From positions 1 through 34,812 of the forward strand of contig JAPKAX010000008.1 in the NCBI GenBank assembly GCA_028825025.1: 34,812 nucleotides of DNA, written 5' to 3'. The translations under genes were made by a program, and so were the position numbers. The stretch's first letter is position 1; each line of letters opens with the position of its first letter. This DNA comes from Rhodospirillales bacterium. GTDB taxonomy: Bacteria > Pseudomonadota > Alphaproteobacteria > Rhodospirillales > Casp-alpha2. Positions 34,271 through 34,812 of the stretch are shown here, piece by piece. Below the pieces are notes generated by a model that ran no database searches, was not told the DNA's origin, and was given only the letters and a program-made list of their open reading frames with translations.

Positions 34271-34812
34271 ATGGAAACTTTGATCAACGTCTCTTTACCT
34301 ATATTTGCGGTTATGGCGATGGGTTATGGGGCAGGGCATTGGAAGATTTTGGGTCTGGTTCTGCCGTGGCGTTGAACCGGTTTGTTTTGTTATTTGCATT
34401 GCCGCCGGCGATGTTTGTGTTCACCGCCTGGGCTGATATTGGAGAGTTTTAAGCGGCCTCTTTATGGCTGCGTTTTTGTTGGGATCATTGGCAACCGTGA
34501 TTGTCGCTTTGTTGGTTGCTAAATTTGTTTTTCGGCTAGACTTAGCGCAAACCACATTTCATGGATTTTTGGCGATCTACGCCAACAGCGGATACATGGG
34601 CATTCCGCTGTTTATAGTGGCCTTTGGCGTTGATAAAATTTTCGCTGCAATCATTATTACCACAGTTGGGCCAATGATGTTCATTGCCGTTGTGATGCTC
34701 GCCATGGAATTAATGCGGTCCCCGGACAAACCTATGCTCGGGCGCATTTGGAGCGTTGCGTTGATGCTGATGAAAAGCCCAATGCTGGTGGCGTCTGTTT
34801 TGGGCGTGGTAT
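34271..34812 (+). pseudogene. Frameshifted auxin efflux carrier (AEC) family permease, partial
   Basis: From the ATG at 34271 the frame reads METLINVSLPIFAVMAMGYG and AGHWKILG, then stops at 34373-34375. A different frame continues GSAVALNRFVLLFALPPAMF and VFTAWADIGEF to a TAA at 34450-34452. A third stretch then runs open to the window end (FMAAFLLGSLATVIVALLVA, then FHGFLAIYANSGYMGIPLF). Together these are the N-terminal helices of an AEC-type permease, including the A-L-P-P-A-M-F helix and the N-S-G-Y-M-G-I-P motif. Two frameshifts (about 34350-34360 and 34446-34455) break it. The remainder lies outside the window. The substrate, if it were active, is not predictable; members export carboxylates or hormones. 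Confidence 0.8.

Noticed and set aside
1-34812. CRISPR arrays, tRNA genes, insertion sequences, integrases and phage genes
   Set aside because: No regularly spaced repeats, cloverleaf-like sequences or mobile-element proteins were seen on either strand.

Overview
The window looks like a piece of an alphaproteobacterial chromosome, possibly a marine Rhodospirillales-type or related lineage. GC content is moderate, somewhat under half by eye. The main evidence is two blocks with the gene content and order typical of alphaproteobacteria: tsaE-amgK-murU-addB-addA-trxA on the + strand (3008-12154) and trpF-trpB-trpA-accD-folC on the - strand (22475-17362). AddA and AddB are of the alphaproteobacterial type. 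No rRNA, tRNA, CRISPR array, integrase, transposase or insertion sequence was recognised.

Layout. 1-66 is the last 21 codons of a sensor histidine kinase. 73-585 (-) is a heavily decayed gene for a conserved protein. 700-2911 (-) holds a ferredoxin-NADP reductase-like flavoprotein overlapping a class V aminotransferase. 3008-12154 (+) is a tightly packed block that joins tRNA modification (tsaE), cell-wall sugar recycling (amgK, murU), double-strand break repair (addB, addA) and thioredoxin (trxA). 12221-17109 is an accessory stretch: a dead cation-efflux gene, a GNAT acetyltransferase, an MFS and a DMT transporter, glyoxalase II (gloB) and an unrecognised small gene. It lies between trxA and folC, which are usually close neighbours in alphaproteobacteria. 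17362-22475 (-) is the tryptophan, fatty acid and folate block. 22689-23454 (-) is a dead DUF2806 gene. 23537-25506 (-) is a gamma-glutamyl hydrolase / beta-hydroxyacid dehydrogenase / DUF423 operon. 25621-26439 (+) is uppP. 26505-27443 (-) is ghrA. 27585-33241 (-) is the complete yejABEF peptide importer. 33362-34069 (-) is a short-chain dehydrogenase. 34271 to the end (+) is a frameshifted auxin-efflux-carrier-type permease that runs off the window.

How the genes work together. AmgK and MurU are successive steps of MurNAc recycling to UDP-MurNAc, and UppP regenerates the lipid carrier used by the same wall pathway. AddA and AddB form one helicase-nuclease. TrpF, TrpB and TrpA carry out the last part of tryptophan synthesis. 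YejA, B, E and F make one ABC importer. Many genes are joined by 1-8 base overlaps, suggesting translational coupling.

The most notable signals are: (i) four genes broken by several frameshifts or stops, while every other long gene reads cleanly; (ii) three TTAA boxes at exact 11-base spacing in front of trxA, matching overlapping CtrA-type sites; (iii) a diverged block of about 40 bases shared by the regions upstream of ghrA and yejA; (iv) enzymes lacking residues normally important in their wider families (AddB without iron-sulfur cysteines, a short-chain dehydrogenase without the catalytic serine, a class V aminotransferase without the desulfurase cysteine). I found no clearly new multi-gene system; the window is mostly conserved housekeeping DNA with islands of decay.
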